Shown here one piece after another: positions 42,199 through 54,200 of a stretch of 64,000 bases of DNA (position 1 is its first letter; each line of letters starts with the position of its first letter). The notes beneath the pieces are model-generated. The model searched no databases, was not told the DNA's origin, and was given only the letters and a program-made list of their open reading frames with translations. Where the stretch lies: the NCBI GenBank assembly GCA_023853785.1, contig JAJIRX010000301.1, positions 1 to 64,000 on the forward strand, written 5' to 3'. A program made the position numbers and the translations under genes. The stretch is from Psilocybe azurescens. Its lineage: Eukaryota > Basidiomycota > Agaricomycetes > Agaricales > Agrocybaceae.

Positions 42199-44816
42199 CT
42201 AACTTTGCCAGATGCGGTCCAACATTTCCAGATCATGTTCTACTTCAATAATCGCGCCACCAGTTGCTCCCTCCGGCCGCAGGACAGACACAGTATTTAA
42301 GTCAAAGGGATATCGCACCTTCTTTATTTCACCGCACAAATCATAATCTATCAGCAGAAAAGGTCCACCAGCGAAACCACTCCTCTTCACCATGATGTTT
42401 GTATCACGAATATCCCCATGCACAAGGCTCGCCTGATGCAATTGCAGCAAACAGTTTCTGATGTTCTCCGAAAGTAAATTGCGATCATCCTCATGCGCGT
42501 CTGATAACCACTTCGGGTCGTCCTGAACAAGGTTGAACAAGGATATGTAGTCCTCTCTGACGTCGTCCATCACAACCATATAGAATCCTCCAGGGAGCCG
42601 CTCGAAGGCATAAAGTTTAGGCGCAAGGCCTTTCCCCGCAAGTAACTCATGACCTGCCTTGCAATAGCGAGTAACGAATTTAATGCAGATGGCAGTGCGA
42701 TCGCCGTCCTTAATATTACCGAAAAACAGGTTGCGGTTGTGACCCTTCATCTGGGAAGCGTATTCGAAATTGATTGAATCATCTGGAGATTTAAAAGAAG
42801 TCGGGTATGGATGTGTGGGATTACGCCGTGAGGAAGATGGACTGGCGCTGTATTCCTGATAATGGGTGTCCAGAGAACGAATCGCAAGTCGGAGAGCTAC
42901 CAGGTGGCGTACTAGCATGCCCTCCATTTTGATATCGGTATTGTGATAGTGGCAAGGAATGGCAGGGGACAGCATCTGCGCCATCGGACGACCAGTCCAT
43001 GCAGCACCCGCAAATGCGACGTAAGGGCCTGAATGGCGTAAGATATAATGAATACCGTAGAAAAAAGAGACGACAAACCGAAAATAATGACGAGTATGCA
43101 AGGTAGAACTGAATTAGTATGTTCAACGGCAAGTTTCCGGGTAGCCTCCAGGTAGCAGAGGATCGATTGAAAGAACGGTTCAGCAGCGTTGGACCCGATT
43201 TCATTCTTGAATTCGGCAATCAAGAATCTGAATTTATCGGATGACAAATCGCCATCTGTTTCGAAATTACCAATGGACGTGGGCTTGATGGGCATTTTAT
43301 AATCATTGAATATGTCCAGAAGAGCTCGCCGTCGACCGCTCTCCACTTTATAGATATTAGCCATGGCTTGCACGAATGCGAACAGGAATTGAATGTCATT
43401 AGGCGTTGGCACGCAGTTCTCAGCGTCATCGAGGAATTTTCCAAAAATGGGATGGACCAGGCTGAGCGGCATCGCCGTGGGGCCACCATAAGGTCGATTA
43501 CATGGAATGTATCCATCGGCCTTGTCTTGTTTGTTGAGGAACGTTTGAGGATTCGCACCAGTCGAAAGAGCTTCAGACTTTCGCTGGCTGCAGAATTTTT
43601 CCCGGTCCCGACCTACCTGGTCGGTAGATATGATTGGGAATACATAGGCAGAAGGCGGGGGCCTTGAGCTAGGAGAGGGCGCGCCTTGATGGAGTAATGA
43701 GAAGAATCAAACCAGAGTCGATACAATACATACCTGGGCTTGGAACACGCGCAACGACATGGATACATTTGATATTAAGGTCCAACGTAAACGCTTCCGA
43801 CAATAGCTTTTCCGATCTCAACTTTGGTCCAACCGTTGGGGGATTCTTCGAAGGAAGATCGTCGATGGGGAAGGAGACCTGCCAGAGGTCCAAATCCTTT
43901 GGGTCAACGTTTCCCAAAGACGATGAGTTCTTCTCCTTGATCAGGTCTTTGAGGATGCTGACATTTTTGTTCCTCGGAATCTCGACAGTGAACATCCGAT
44001 CGGGGTCGTCACCATGAATGAAGCAATTGAGAGAGAGAATTTGGGTGGGATCAGGAGTTGCAACTGTCTGGATCGCTTCTATAGAGGTTAAAAGTGGCTC
44101 CAGAGAGAAGATTCTCGTGACTTACCTGGCGCCTTTGCTATAACATGGAGATAGTCATCCGCAACATCCGCAAAGAATGTGTTTAATTTCTTGATAGGTG
44201 GCGACAACTTTGTATAGCCAGAGGGATCGATCTCTGTTTCAAGATTGTCAATGGGGAAGGAGACCTGCCAGAGGTCCAAATCAGATGCGGTGATGTGGTT
44301 GAGGTGAGGGGCTTTTCTTCTCCTTGATCAGCTTCTTAAGGAAGCTGACATTTTTGTTCCTCGGAATCTCGACAGTGAACATCCGATCGGGGTCGTCACC
44401 ATGAATGAAGCAATTGAGAGAGAGAATTTGGGTGGGATCAGGAGTTGCAACTGTCTGGATCGCTTCTATAGAGGTTAAAAGTGGCTCCAGAGAGAAGATT
44501 CTCGTGACGTACCTGGCGCCTTTGCCATAACATGGAGATAGTCATCCGCAACATCCGCAAAGAATGTGCTTAATTTCTTGACAGGTGGCAACAACTTTGT
44601 ATGGCCAGAGAGATCGATTTTCGTTTCAAGATTGTCGATGGGGAGGGAGACCTTCCAGAGGTCCAAATCCTTTGGGTCAACGTTTCCCAAAGACGATGAG
44701 TTCTTCTCCTTGATCAGGTCTTTGAGGATGCTGACATTTTTGTGCGTTGGAATCTCGACAGTGAATATACAATCTGGGGAATCACCGTCTAGCAAGCAGT
44801 TGAGTGAAAGTGACAT
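42199..44816 (-). CDS. Crinkler (CRN)-protein kinase with three tandem CRN head domains
   Basis: Crinkler-type proteins join a ubiquitin-like head to varied effector tails; outside oomycetes they occur in many basidiomycetes. Exons: 44,816-44,513, 44,465-44,126, 44,078-43,734, 43,684-43,079 and 43,028-42,199. Exons 1-3 each code one head domain: LSLNC(L/F), FTVEIP, NKNVS(I/F)LK, LIKEK, DLDLW(K/Q)VS(L/F)PID, LHV.A. The two introns between them are 47 nt and nearly identical. Exons 4-5 carry a middle domain (LVHPIFGKFLDDAENC) and a kinase fold: AICIKF (beta-3 Lys), HGDIRDTNIMV (catalytic loop with Asp and Asn) and LIDYDLCG in place of DFG. Exon 2 has one extra A (run at 44,313-44,316). Without it the product is 807 residues; skipping exon 2 gives 694. 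No signal peptide is seen. Confidence 0.88.
43962..44668 (-). repeat. 387-bp tandem exon-intron duplication in the Crinkler gene
   Basis: Bases 43,962-44,281 and 44,349-44,668 are nearly identical with an offset of 387. The copy includes parts of two exons and the 47-nt intron between them. Separately, 43,882-43,960 matches 44,656-44,742 (exon 3 with exon 1) better than it matches exon 2, which suggests gene conversion. Confidence 0.92.
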
Positions 44817-44901
44817 AGCTGAGGACCGAAGCTGAAGAGAGAGTGCCACGACGAACTGTCCTTGCTCTGTCTCACATTTTCAGTTACACGTGATGCATCG
44901 G

Positions 44902-45096
44902 TGTAGTGGTCTGGGTTTCCCGCTATTATATAAGTCCACGGCCGCCCCAGGAAACATGTACTGGAGTAACGGGTGTGACGATCTGAGAGTTGTAACGTCG
45001 AAGCCTGACTTGGTTCAGACTTATCTTGGGACAGATAGTCCAACGGTTGTGACGTGTGCAATTCCGGCATGTTCCATTTTAGGCAGAAACGTTACA
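44902..45096. mobile_element. Solo LTR, copy 2
   Basis: A 195-bp sequence, TGTAG...TTACA, about 97% identical to 15,964-16,158. The flanks (ATCGG and GTCAG) do not form a perfect 5-bp duplication. It lies about 85 bp upstream of the Crinkler start codon, so its TATATAAG-bearing sequence could influence that promoter. Confidence 0.82.
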
Positions 45097-45291
45097 GTCA
45101 GGGATTACCGATTTACCTTATTTGGTAATCGCACGACTGAGCAGATGTGTTCTCGAGCAATCTAACCTACACTAACCCCCTGGCTCATAAAGAGTAAAAG
45201 ATGGTGATGTTCGCTCATCCTTGTTCTGGCATTTGACTTTCTTTTTATTATTGACTGTCGTTTCTCGCTCTCTCTGCGTCTATATTGAGCC

Positions 45292-46460
45292 ATGTCGCAG
45301 CAACAACGCATGCCATCCCCGGCACTCTCCGCCCAGCCCGCTCGTCGGCCCGCCCGCCTCGCATTCAGCCTCCTCTTCCAGCTCGCATAGCAGCCACCAG
45401 CCCCAGGCTCCTCCCCAGCCGCAATACGCAGACTACTCCCCAAACGTGCAGCAACAACAGGCGTAGCTCCGTTCGCCTGGCACGCCGATGCGCCTCGAAG
45501 ACTCGCGGTTCCTCGCCGGCTTTGTACCCCAGCCGTCCTCGCCCCTCCCCGCCCCCTCAGTCCCCTCGCAAGCGCAGGGCAACAATCTATTTGCCGCCTC
45601 GCGCCCCACACCCCGTCGTGCCCCGTGTCCTGTGGATCGATCATGCCGTTCCCCGCTTACAACATCAACAACCCGGCCTCATCGTCGTCACCGCCGCATG
45701 CGCCAGGGCGCAGTCCCATGCGCTTCTCGCTCGCTGGCAGCCCCGCATCTGCTGACGAGGGCGTGTTTGCGACACTCGGGCTGGGTCTCAATAGCAGCGG
45801 CTCCCCTCCGCGATGCGTGCAAAGGGCTTGGCTCACGCTCGTTCACGGGCTTTGATGGACAGGATTACGAACTCGTGTTCAGCGACAAATTCGAGAAAGA
45901 GGGAAGGACGTTTTACCCTGGTATGTGTTTGCTTTCCATTCCTTTTTTCTTCTCCTTCCTTCCTTCCTTCCTTTCGAGGGATCTCTCGTGTCGACCTGCT
46001 ACTTCTTTTCATCTTCTGTCCTTCCTTTATCCGCTCCATGCTTTTCCACAGACAAAGAGACAGAAACCAACTCATTATAATTTATTTTGAATTAGGCGAC
46101 GATCCGTTCTGGGCAGCGGTGACATATGGTATGGCACGACGCAGGACCAGGAGTGGTACGACCCGCAGCAGGTCACGACAAGGGACGGAGCGTTGGTCAT
46201 CACTATTGACTCGGCGACGACCACGCAGGCTGTTATCACACCTGGTGAGCATTTTTCTCACTCCATATCCGTTCTTGTGTGAATAAAATGATTATTTTTA
46301 GGCTCGACGGCACCTTTCACAGTGGACGATAGTCATGAACTGACGTACCGCTCGGGCATGCTGCAGACGTGGAAAAAGTCTTGTTTCACGACGGGGTATA
46401 TTGAAGTCAGTGCTGCGTTCTCAGGACCCGATCAGCAGGGGAAGGTTTATACGGGTATGT
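45292..46460 (+). pseudogene. KRE6/SKN1-type beta-glucan synthesis protein, truncated pseudogene
   Basis: KRE6/SKN1 are type II membrane proteins with a GH16-like domain, needed for beta-1,6-glucan in the wall. The plus strand shows an N-terminal Ser/Pro/Gln-rich region (HSSHQPQAPPQPQYADYSP, then LEDSRFLAGFVPQ), MPFPAYNINNPA...MRFSLAGSPASADEGVFATL (45,642-45,770), then TGFDGQDYELVFSDKFE and GRTFYPG (about 45,850-45,920). After an intron come WYDPQQVTTRDGALVITID (about 46,155) and ELTYRSGMLQTWKKSCFTTG (about 46,340-46,398). The transmembrane segment between the two parts is missing, the frame shifts in the first 300 bases, and homology stops after GYIEVSAAFSGP, before the rest of the catalytic domain. 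Introns at 45,921-46,095 and about 46,242-46,301 are conventional. Confidence 0.85.
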
Positions 46461-48137
46461 GCTCTTCTTTTACCTTTTCCGTTTACTTTTCCTGATGCGC
46501 TTGTTGATCATAGTGGCCTAGTGCATGTCGGGATTGACGAGGATGCCGGCACAAGGTACAAACTTGTCATCATCGTTAGAAACAGCAGCGTACGATACAC
46601 ACTCACCGACAACCTCAGAGGGCGAGGGGTGGGGAAAGACAGCGTCATGAGGAAAAGGTGAGTGATACATACACTCAAATTTTCACTGACTTGCTGCTAG
46701 CCTTTCAGACTGCGTCAAGACGTGCATCCGAACGTCGTCGCCAGTGGGTCTTATAATGACCAGCGAGGAGAGACAGGAGAGGGGGAAAGCACAGAAGAGG
46801 AGAGTAGGAGAGGAGATGAAGGACCCACACCGAATCCACATGCCTTTTATACCCATTCTACACACCTCGCCCTTCCACTACTCGCATTCGATGCCCAGTT
46901 GCGGCCAAGTTCGCATTACGGCGGGAGTAGGACCCTGAACCCAACAGCTCCCCCGATAACGAAATGCTGCAACTCGGTTAGCCTATCTCCCTTCTCTCTC
47001 CCTGTTGCCCTCTGTACCCAATATCTCGATCCTCCTCCTTGGCACAAATGTTTCAACCATCATGATATATTATGTACTTTTGTAACCAAATCTCATAGGA
47101 TCCAATATCTTTGTGTTAGATACTGCTTTTCAATTAAAATATATCTTTTCTGAGTTTCAAGCCAGCTGGCATTTATCTGTGAGAGAATGAAAGGTCGTCT
47201 TCATCCAATATATGGATCAACACTGGTTCAAATCTTGTAATGAGATTCGGCATGAGAACATAACCTCTCATTTGATCTCTCGTTTTTCTCTCCTCATCCC
47301 CACTCCCATCGAAAACTCAACCAAGCTAACCTGAAAAGCTCCCACTGCGTATTTATCTCCTCTTCAAATACGCCAGTAATCGTCCAATCTCCCGGAAAAA
47401 CTCGATAGAATTTGGCGCTGTATTCGCAATTCGGACAGGTATTCCTAACTTGTACGTGAACTGTGCGCTACTTACGAAGGGGTTTTTTAGCGAGGAGGAG
47501 ACGGAGGATGGGAAGGAGGATTGGCGCTTGTTTAGGAGCCGCTTTGAGAAGCAGTTGGGATTGAGATATGGTTCTATGCTGAGGTGAGACGTCCATTCGA
47601 GGGCGAAACATGAAGCTTAGTACAGAGGTCGACTGTGGAGACCGGCTCTAGAAATACTAATGCTCATATCGTTCCATTTGGTTTCTCTCGTCTTTCTCAC
47701 TCATACAACCTCCTTACCCCAGATCTGTCCACCAGCCGAACGCCAGACCACCCTAGACCCAAATAGACCATCCAAATACTCCAATAAACACCTTCAATCA
47801 CGCACTAGCTATATGTACGCTCAGGAACTCCCTCAAATTTCGATAGAACACCCGTTTCAAGGTATTCGCCGTGCTCAAATTCATTCAGTGTATTGCGTTA
47901 ACTACTTACGATGACCTTGCCATACTCTGGCAGGCCTCTGAGCTAGGCTAACGGAGGTGAGTTGTCATCAAAAGTTCGTTTCCATCACCACAGCACTGTG
48001 TAGTAGATACAAATACAAAAATTATAAAAGATACAGACCTATATCGAAACAGCTTCGCTGTCAAGAGACAGGTACTACCAATCAAGTAGAAACATTGTCC
48101 AGCGTAAATGAAAGTCTCCATATATAAAGCACATCCG
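46461..48137. other. Unassigned, with one coding-like fragment
   Basis: At about 47,344-47,590 the plus strand is open for 80 codons without an ATG and reads like protein (LRIYLLFKYASNRPI, GFFSEEETEDGKEDWRLFRS, FEKQLGLRYGSML). I do not recognise it. No other convincing gene. Confidence 0.35.
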
Positions 48138-48600
48138 TCAGTGAACAAATGCCTCGGAAACAGCCTCAAACTGGGCTTTGGGAGTGTATTTGAGCGGCGA
48201 TTGTATGCGTTTCATAACGGTAGTGTGGAACTTGGGATGAGGATCTACGATCTTGAAAAAGCCCCGAAACATACCTCCATTTCCGATGCCAAACCCCCTT
48301 CGCATCCTGCCACGAATACTGCAGCGGGACAATCTCAAGCAACCACCAAAGCGGGGAGAGCTTCAGCTGATCGTGAGTCGGGCTCCAGCGCGTCTACCGC
48401 ATCCATCTCCAACTCCGGGACGCTCGGCTCGAGGTCTAACTCGATATTCGTGCGCTTGAGCGCATGTGCGTCGAACTTGATGTCACACGAAGACGTCATA
48501 GCTTCTCACACCATCCATCGCAAGCTGATGTTCGCAAGGCTATCAATCGTATCGTTAGTCACCGCTCCTCCGCCCACATCTACATGGCATGCCATCTTTT
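48138..48600 (-). pseudogene. Fragment of unknown gene
   Basis: Minus-strand pieces FDAHALKRTNIELDLEPSVP (about 48,460) and GMFRGFFKIVDPHPKFHTTV with TPKAQFEAVSEAFVH (about 48,140-48,280) look like true protein, broken by stops. The second piece is vaguely C2-like and might belong with the PSD pieces upstream. I do not claim a family. Confidence 0.35.
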
Positions 48601-49061
48601 AGTCAGGAAAACAACATCTCGATAAAAAACGCACCACTATGGCACCCACAGAACCAAACTTCGAGAACGTCAGTGGGTGTCTTATCGCTCTCCACAAGCA
48701 CAGGTGCGATGGCTTTCCCCGTCGGCTTCACTTTATCAGTCTCCCCTACACCAAAAAAATCCCCATCGTTTGTTTTTTCTTCCTCTTGTCCAACTTTGCA
48801 TCTTCGTCATCCGAGGGACTATCGCCCTTCGTAAAAGACGAGCCTCCCTCATTCACCGGACTACTGGCAACCTCAGGATCGAGGCAGGCGCTTGCCCTGT
48901 CCCTCCTACGCATAACCCGGGAAATTTCCTAAGAAGCTTCTTAGGGTTAAACCTGCTCGTCGACGTTGGTGCTAGCGTAGGTGAAGGCTGCACGAACCCC
49001 GCTGAAGCTCTCAGTGTATCCTCAGAGGACGAAGGAAAGACGAGCACAGCTATAGGCAGGT

Positions 49062-49400
49062 TCATGCCCGGCGTAGACCTCGCAGGCGAGCAGGGAGGAT
49101 GTTCAACTCCGGGAGATTAAATGGCGGTCTTGGTACTTGTCCTTGTCCCTGTCCGTGTCTCTGGCTGGTACCAACAGGAGGCGCAACTTGAGCAAATAGG
49201 TCCTCGGAAGGCGGGGTATACAGAGCTAACAACGGCCTCGTCCCCGCACCCGGACTCGCGATCGTGCTCAGCCTCGCATCCAAGGCATCCACAAACTCTT
49301 CATCCGAATCTTCCTCCTCGTTGTCACTGTCATTATCGTTATCGTTATCGTCGCCTGTATCAGACGACAACCCGCCGTCATCTTCATACTGTAGTTATGC
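49062..49400 (-). pseudogene. PSD2-type fragment: acidic linker between C2 domains
   Basis: The minus strand reads SSDTGDDNDNDNDSDNEEED followed by SDEEFVDALD and LYTPPSEDLF, the acidic linker I recall between the two C2 domains of basidiomycete PSD2. About 200 bases downstream, on the same strand, comes RFNPKKLLRKFPG. No catalytic residues are present. The order relative to 50,155-50,290 is not that of an intact gene. Confidence 0.5.
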
Positions 49401-50154
49401 CGCGGCTCCAGTAGCACCGGCAGGGCCATGGCTCGATCGGATCATGCCTACGCTTTGCGTCTGTAGCAATATATTAGCGTAAAGAAAACAAGAAACCAAG
49501 AAAATCAAGCGTTAAAATCCCAACGCACCAGGGGCGCAGACATCAACGACGGCCTGTTCCTCGCCTCGACAAAGGTGCCCACCACAATATTATCCACCTT
49601 GCTCCAGTCCCCGGACGCACATACATACTGCGAGGTGCGTGATAATGTCCATCTCGATTATGCAGTCTAGACACAGGGAAATGATTGTGATAATGATGGT
49701 GATGGATCGGATGTCGGTTGGTAGTTGTTGGATGTCGGGTGTCGAGTGCTACTCTGGTGAGTATGGACGAAGAGTAAGGATATTAGATGGTCCTTCCAAA
49801 AGGGCAGTTGTTAGCTTTCACCTGCGGTTGTGGATGAGAAGGAGGGGGAAGGTGGTGGACGAAGGTGTTGTACGTTGCTTCCGAGTTTGGATGACTCGGA
49901 ACACTGAGATGAATTAAAAAGGGGTTGTTGTGGTCGAGAATGTGCTTTCGACTGCGACTGAGAACCGACCCGTGTTTGTGCTAAAGAGTTGTGTGAAATC
50001 ACAATGCTATCTCCGGGTCTGGACGACGACGAAGCCGTGGATGTTGGCCACCGTGATGGCATTGGCGAGGAGCAGTCGGCATGGCGTTTAGCAGGCGATG
50101 AGGTCTGTGATGTCGATGGTGTCGTGTACGTGGCTGTATGAAGTAGAAGAAAAA

Positions 50155-50290
50155 GAAATAAAACGAGTGTGGTGGTGGTGATCAGATTAATAGAAATGGG
50201 ATGGGCTTGAACCCGTCATGCACAACGACGTACTGCGCACTTCACCTCCTTGAGAATGGGAAAAACGGGTAAAGGGACAGCTGCGATTGT
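50155..50290 (-). repeat. PSD-related segment shared with 37,290-37,430
   Basis: Shares GAGTGTGGTGGTG, TCAGATTAATAG-AATG, GGGCTTGA-CCCGTCATGCAC and ACGTACTG with the region just upstream of the EF-hand piece at 37.2 kb, in the same orientation. It therefore duplicates an exon-intron boundary of the same gene. Confidence 0.7.
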
Positions 50291-50770
50291 GTTTCGGCGC
50301 CTAGATGTTGTGTAAAGGGTAGAGGTAGACCGCCGGGAAGAGGGCGTTCGAGGGCAGGGAGGTGGATTGCGATCGATGGGGCTACTGCTGCGCGAAGGGA
50401 AGGGCGCGTGTGAGGGCATAGTGCAGTGTATGTTGTGTTATGGGGTTCGGTAAGGAAGGTATCGATGGATGGATCGGTAAGGTAGGGTGGATGAGGTACT
50501 GCAATATCAAGTTCGGAGGATTCCAGAATTGGGGAGAGATGAGCAGCCATTTCGATGGTAGATGTGTAGTGTAAACTAGTGTGTTATCTTTCTTGCCGCT
50601 GAGCCAAAGAGTTTTTGGTGGCCTTATTATATCAAACTCTTCAAATGCCCCAAATGCCTTTATACACAGTGGAGTCAGTCGAGGAGGACGAGGACGAAAG
50701 GAGTCTGAAAGGACGGCCTCGTCACAGCTCTGTCTCGTTTAGTGTGACCCACGTGTGACCCTTAACCATC
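50290..50770. repeat. Dispersed block P, copy 2
   Basis: Counterpart of 1,430-1,830. Here it carries an extra insert of about 60 bases in the middle (about 50,500-50,570). Confidence 0.75.
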
Positions 50771-50794
50771 GGCCAAACGGATAAGAGGCCATCA

Positions 50795-50842
50795 TTTTCC
50801 CCTACCTTTATTTTCCCCTACCTTTATTTTCCCCTACCTTTA
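50795..50842. repeat. 16-bp tandem repeat, three copies
   Basis: TTTTCCCCTACCTTTA three times in a row without a change, followed by a CT-rich tract. It lies about 380 bp upstream of the NACHT-WD40 start codon and could act in its promoter. Confidence 0.9.
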
Positions 50843-51222
50843 TTCTCTCTCCCTCTCACTCTCCCTCTTCCTGGGTTACTGAAACTAGGTATCCGCCAAC
50901 TGGCGTGCGTAATGCTCGCCGTGCCATTTGACAGTCAAAAGAATGAACTTTCGTAGACACTTCCTGATTTCGCACGGCAATCCACCCGCCGTCCGGTCTT
51001 TTGTCTTCGGCCTCAGCGCGTCAGGGTTTGGACACAATCCCAGAGAAGCTGTCAAGTTATGTCAAACGCAGCCTCGGAGTGCGTCGGCCTTCAATCTTCA
51101 GTGATCATTCTTCGGGGCAACTTGATTATCTTGTGTACCCCGTGATTGATGGGCGCTGCATCTCGCCAGATGTACACAGCACAGCACGATAAGCCAACCT
51201 GTCGTCTCTTACTGTGACCAAC

Positions 51223-54200
51223 ATGGCAAACGACAATTCACAGAGTCCCAAAAACTCCAAGGAGAGCTTTCTCTCCCCCGTCGTGGAGCAATTGAACGGC
51301 TTATTCAATCGTAAACGTTCCATTTCATCCGCCCCCTCAGAAGGAAGCCAAGGACACTCTTCAAAGAGCAAGATGCGTAATTTCTTCAGATCCACGAGTA
51401 CGTCCTCTAGTCAGTGGGTGTTATCTCTCTCCCTGACTTCTTCAACAGAGATTCCAGGTAGAGAGACACCTTTGGGCAAGTGCCGTATCTTCTTTATGTA
51501 CAGACTCAATTGTAACCCTGTCGCAGACTCCTCAACTGATATCGCCCCAGACGGTGTGCCTCCAAATCCCTCCTCTCTGATAATGGGCTCACCCCAATAT
51601 TCAGATCATCGCACACCACCAGCATTGTCTGGATCACGCACATTGGCTACTTCTCCGGCGGTTCAAAGTGGGCGACCTTATAACTCAGCGCCACTTGTCA
51701 GACTGATCGTCGTCTATAGATCCGGACGATCTTTCACCTCTGCGGGATTCAGCCACGACCGCCTCCGATGGTCAATCTCCTGGTGAGAATACCCCCACAA
51801 TTCATGGCTATCGGAGGCTTACACCCTATGGTCTTCATCAAGAACCCACTAGCAACTCTGCCGCGATAAAGGGTAACTCACAGTCACCAATGCCGAATGC
51901 CCGATCTTCTATAAAGGAGAATCTCAAGCTTACAGGGAGGGCCCTTCAAACGCTCATCAAGAGAGGGGCAAATATCGTGGACAGCAATCCCGCCAAGGTC
52001 GCTCTAGGTCTTGTGAAGGCGATCATCGAGATCAATAACGTTCGTTATCGTTTTTCACACTGTGTCCTAACTGAGTATTGTTTTAGGCTGTAAAAGACAA
52101 CAAGGATGCAGTTTCACGGCAGATAGCATTAACTGGAGGTCAGTTGGAGGAGGTGGCGGAGGCATTGCGTGATTGGAAGCCAGAAAATGAGGAAGGACAT
52201 CCATGGATGAATCATTTCAAGGTGTACGTGTTTCACTGTGCTAACGAAACTGGACGTATGACTATAAGATTTTTTAGCACCCTTGAAGAGGAATTACGGG
52301 GGCTGGAAAAACTCAGTGACGAGTCGAACTTCAGGAAATTTCTAGACCATGAAGATGAGCAAGGGCGGATCCGGGATATTTTCGTGCGCATTAATGAGGC
52401 AAGAGTGCGGTTTGAGGTATGCACCACGACCTTTTTTTCCTCCACGTTCTCTCAATGTCACTTCCATATAGCTTGCGCTGGGTATAAGGGTCTTTAAGGC
52501 GGTGTATAAAATGGACAAAGCCGTCAAAGTACGTATAATCTCCGTTCTCAACCCAGGTGTAAGTTCATTATTCCAACAGGGTCTATTCCTTGACCGTCTT
52601 AAACCCTCAGATATCGCCCACCACAATTATCTTCTAGAAGGCGAAGAAGGGTGGTTGTTGCGTCGTGAGGTCTGTATCCCCGGAACTCGTGTTCGTATAT
52701 TGGACGACATTGTTACGTGGGCCAAAGACACCTCGTTGGACAGTCCAAACGTCTACTGGCTCTTTGGTCACGCTGGGTCTGGGAAGACCACCCTGGCCTA
52801 TACTATTGCCCGCCGCTTCGAGTTCTCTGGTGACTCCAGCGACACCATCATCTTGGGAGGAAATTTCTTTTGTTCGCGACAATTTGATAAGACTCGACTC
52901 TCCAAATACATCATTCGTACGATCGTATACCACCTTGCTCTCAAATGTAAACCATTCTCCGACGCCCTGATAGGTTCCGGGAGGCTAGAGATTATCACTC
53001 AGAGCATCAGCACTCAACTTGATGGCCTCCTTTTTGGACCATGGCAGAAATCTCGACGTGCAGACACATCGACGCAACCACATTACCTTATTGTTATCGA
53101 CGCTCTCGACGAGATTGATGGGACAGGTGGTTCTGACTTTTGCGCGAACTCGTTAATGTTATCAACAAAAAGAGCGCAGAATGCCTCAGCGGTCTGAAAT
53201 TCTTTGTTACGAGTAGGTCGGACAAGGATCTCGTCACCCATGTGAATTCTCTGGAGCGGAAGCAGTTCTACCGTCTTCAGGACGTGAAAAAGGAGGAAGC
53301 CCGTGCCGACGTAGCAACATACCTTAAAGTTAGCCTCCCGAACTTGGTCAGTTTGGAAATAATGGATCAGCTCGTGAACGATGCGGCTGGGTTGTTCATC
53401 TATGCTGCAACGGTTGTGAGGTATGTGGAAGGGTATGCATCAGACGAGCATGAGAAGCGCCTGGGCCCACTTCTTGTCTCTGGCTTGACCAACCCACAAA
53501 GCCAGGAGGAGACATTGCTTGACAGATTATACCACCAAATCATTTCAGATGCTCAGGATCGTTTCAAGAGCGACTACTACGTCGACATTTTGCACACCTT
53601 TCTCTGCTGTGCGGAGCCTACATCGACATCCCTTGTAGCTGAACTTCTCTGTTCATCCGAGAAGGCCAGCCCTACGCCTTCAATTGTGGATGGTGTTCTT
53701 AAGAGCCTGCACGCTGTGCTCTATACTGAGAACAATAAAGTCTTCTCATACCACAAATCTTTTTCGGACTTCATATTTGATCGTGCCCCCTCCAAAGAGC
53801 TAATTCGGTGCGACAAAGCGAAGCACCACCAACTTCTCACCGACTCCTGCTTCCGGGTCATGGAGGGGTTGCGATTTAACATCGCCAATATTCCATCATC
53901 GTTTATCTTTGACCGTGATAATCATGCACTTGCAGGTGAAGTCCAACAAAACATCCCTCCCGTTTTGAGCTACTCTTGCCGTAGTTGGAATCACCACCTT
54001 TCTGCCACTGAACCGACCAAGTTGAATCCCCTCCACAAGATGTTAGCAGAATTCCTGCAGCTGCGCGCCTTATTCTGGATTGAAGCCATGAACCTGCTAC
54101 ACTCACGTGGACGCTGCTATTCAATGCTTCAAACAGCGCATGAGTGGGTGATTGAGTCTAAGGCAAGTGTTGTCTGGAACAAATAATTTATGCCAAGCTT

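Noticed and set aside
48928..48945. 18-bp perfect palindrome CCTAAGAAGCTTCTTAGG
   Set aside because: It lies inside a PSD-like coding remnant (NPKKLLRK) and has no partner or spacing that suggests a binding site. Likely chance.
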